Shown here: one piece after another, positions 4,693 to 5,786 of the stretch
Layout: the number at the start of each line of letters is the position of its first letter
Position numbering within the stretch: position 1 is the stretch's first letter
From: Promethearchaeota archaeon
Lineage (GTDB): Archaea > Asgardarchaeota > Lokiarchaeia > Sigynarchaeales > SOKP01
DNA: 5,786 nucleotides
Assembly (NCBI GenBank): GCA_030608765.1
Contig: JAUWDN010000095.1
Span: 1-5,786 of the forward strand
Direction: 5' to 3'
Made by a program: the position numbers and the translations under genes
Notes under the pieces: model-generated
What the model was told of the DNA's origin: nothing
The model's database searches: none
The model's input: only the letters and a program-made list of their open reading frames with translations

Positions 4693-5786
4693 ATGGAAGA
4701 AGAAAAAAAGAAAACTAAATTTATGGATCAAGCTATTAATGACGAAATCCTCGAAAAATTGAGCTTAAAGAACAGATACGCGTTTTTGAACACGAATTTG
4801 ATGACGATAATCGAAAAAAAGGAAATGAATTTTATTAAAAAAGCTCAAAAGTTTTGTACCCGATACGAAAAAAAGAATAACATCACTCACGCTGCGGACG
4901 AAGAATTTTACCATTGGATCCCCGATTTTGGAAAAGAAGGATTGATATCACGCGCTCATCCTTACGAAGAAATTGATATGAATTTTCCAGATAATGGGTT
5001 AGCTATAGAATTAATGAGGTGCCTAGCTCTAAGCTTTTTTGACCCCATGTTTTCCATGGCGGGGGGCGCAACGATTTTAGCTATTAATCCCCTGTATTAC
5101 CATCACGAAGATATCCCTATCAGGTTAGAGGTTCTAAAGAAATTTGTAATGGGAGAAACGCCAGGAGCGATTTTAATCACCGAACCAGAAAGGGGCTCGG
5201 ACGCAGTACACATGTTGACCACGTGCGACGAGCAGCCTGACGGATCCTTTCTTCTAAACGGAGAAAAAATATACAACACTAACGCTCCTAAAGCGGATTA
5301 CGTAGTTGCGTACGCCACGGCTGAAGAGAACAATGGGAACACCATGGCTCAATTCCTTATAGATACTTCTTGGGATGGATGGGATTGCAAGCGTGTTATG
5401 ATCCCTTGGGTAAATAAAGTATGGATTGGTCACGAGCACTTTACTAATTTAAGAGTTCCTAAAGAATATGTTATTGGCGGCGTAGGTAAAGGAAGAGAAC
5501 ACCTATTCGAGGGACTCGTACCTGAACGAATAGGCATTGCCCTTGACGCAACATCACAATGTTGGAACGCAATTGCTCACGCAGCCATATACGTAAATAA
5601 CAGAAAGCAATTCAATCAAATGATTTTAAAGTTTCAAGGCGTAGGCTTTCTATTGACAGATTTGTGGGCTAGGTTGTCTAATGTAACTCAAGGGTTATTA
5701 CGATTCTGTGAACAATATGATGCTAAAGTCGAACATTTTGGGGGAGAACTCCCTAAAAATCTCGCTCAAGCTATGGTAGCTGGAGC
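4693..5786 (+). CDS. Acyl-CoA dehydrogenase family protein, 3' end missing
   Basis: An FAD-dependent acyl-CoA dehydrogenase fold, open from the ATG to the right edge (364 codons plus two bases). These enzymes oxidise acyl-CoA thioesters to enoyl-CoA, or run in reverse with suitable electron donors, and pass electrons to electron-transfer flavoprotein. The helical N-terminal domain (about 1-155) is preceded by a lysine-rich leader. The middle beta domain has the signature ILITEPERGSDA (160-171) and NGEKIYNTNAPKADYVV (189-205), then VWIGHEHFTNLRVPKEYVIG (243-262). The C-terminal helical domain starts with ERIGIALDATSQ (278-289) and the FAD-contact region YVNNRKQFNQ (300-309), followed by KFQGVGFLLTDLWARL. 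The window ends before the YEG-type catalytic glutamate position would be reached, so catalytic competence and chain-length class cannot be judged. The coding sequence is less AT-rich than the longin/roadblock gene before it. Acyl-CoA dehydrogenases are numerous in Asgard genomes. Confidence 0.9.
   Translation, partial: MEEEKKKTKFMDQAINDEILEKLSLKNRYAFLNTNLMTIIEKKEMNFIKKAQKFCTRYEKKNNITHAADEEFYHWIPDFGKEGLISRAHPYEEIDMNFPDNGLAIELMRCLALSFFDPMFSMAGGATILAINPLYYHHEDIPIRLEVLKKFVMGETPGAILITEPERGSDAVHMLTTCDEQPDGSFLLNGEKIYNTNAPKADYVVAYATAEENNGNTMAQFLIDTSWDGWDCKRVMIPWVNKVWIGHEHFTNLRVPKEYVIGGVGKGREHLFEGLVPERIGIALDATSQCWNAIAHAAIYVNNRKQFNQMILKFQGVGFLLTDLWARLSNVTQGLLRFCEQYDAKVEHFGGELPKNLAQAMVAG

Noticed and set aside
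5254..5439. Minus-strand open frame inside the acyl-CoA dehydrogenase
   Set aside because: It lies opposite conserved acyl-CoA dehydrogenase sequence and has no support of its own.

Overview
This AT-rich window reads as a chromosomal segment of an Asgard archaeon (Promethearchaeota, most like the Lokiarchaeia-type lineages). The information-processing genes are archaeal: an Fcf1-type PIN nuclease, translation initiation factor aIF1A and elongation factor Spt5. They sit beside proteins typical of Asgard genomes: the C-terminal end of a Ras/Rab-like small GTPase, a two-domain longin/roadblock-like protein, and an acyl-CoA dehydrogenase. The lineage is inferred from this gene content; no rRNA gene is present to confirm it.

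Layout. Bases 1-180 (+) are the last 59 codons of the small GTPase, cut by the left edge. After 19 nt comes the PIN nuclease (200-631, +), probably co-transcribed. It runs tail to tail, 6 nt apart, into an iron-containing alcohol dehydrogenase on the other strand (638-1825, -). A short divergent AT-rich spacer (1826-1911) separates that gene from a small cupin gene (1990-2262, +), whose N-terminal coding sequence appears to extend upstream but is broken by a one-base frameshift in an A-run at 1923-1927. aIF1A (2301-2687, +, GTG start) follows 38 nt later. A 181-nt spacer holds a T-run terminator candidate, a good TATA box and a hairpin, then comes Spt5 (2869-3639, +), with unusual acidic tails at both ends. 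After a T-rich spacer, the longin/roadblock-like gene runs 3833-4576 (+); its true start is well inside the longest open frame. A 116-nt spacer with a triple TTACAAAA repeat and a good Shine-Dalgarno site leads into an acyl-CoA dehydrogenase (4693 to the right edge, +, incomplete).

How the genes relate. GTPase/PIN, cupin/aIF1A and the single genes look like separate small transcription units, and I see no classical defence or mobile-element cassette. The two membrane/signalling-type proteins (GTPase and longin/roadblock) are about 3.6 kb apart, so a functional link is possible but not shown by the layout. The most interesting points are the longin/roadblock architecture, the acidic-aromatic tail of Spt5, the eIF1A-like C-terminal tail of aIF1A, and the apparent frameshift in the cupin gene. 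I found no tRNA, rRNA, CRISPR array or insertion sequence.
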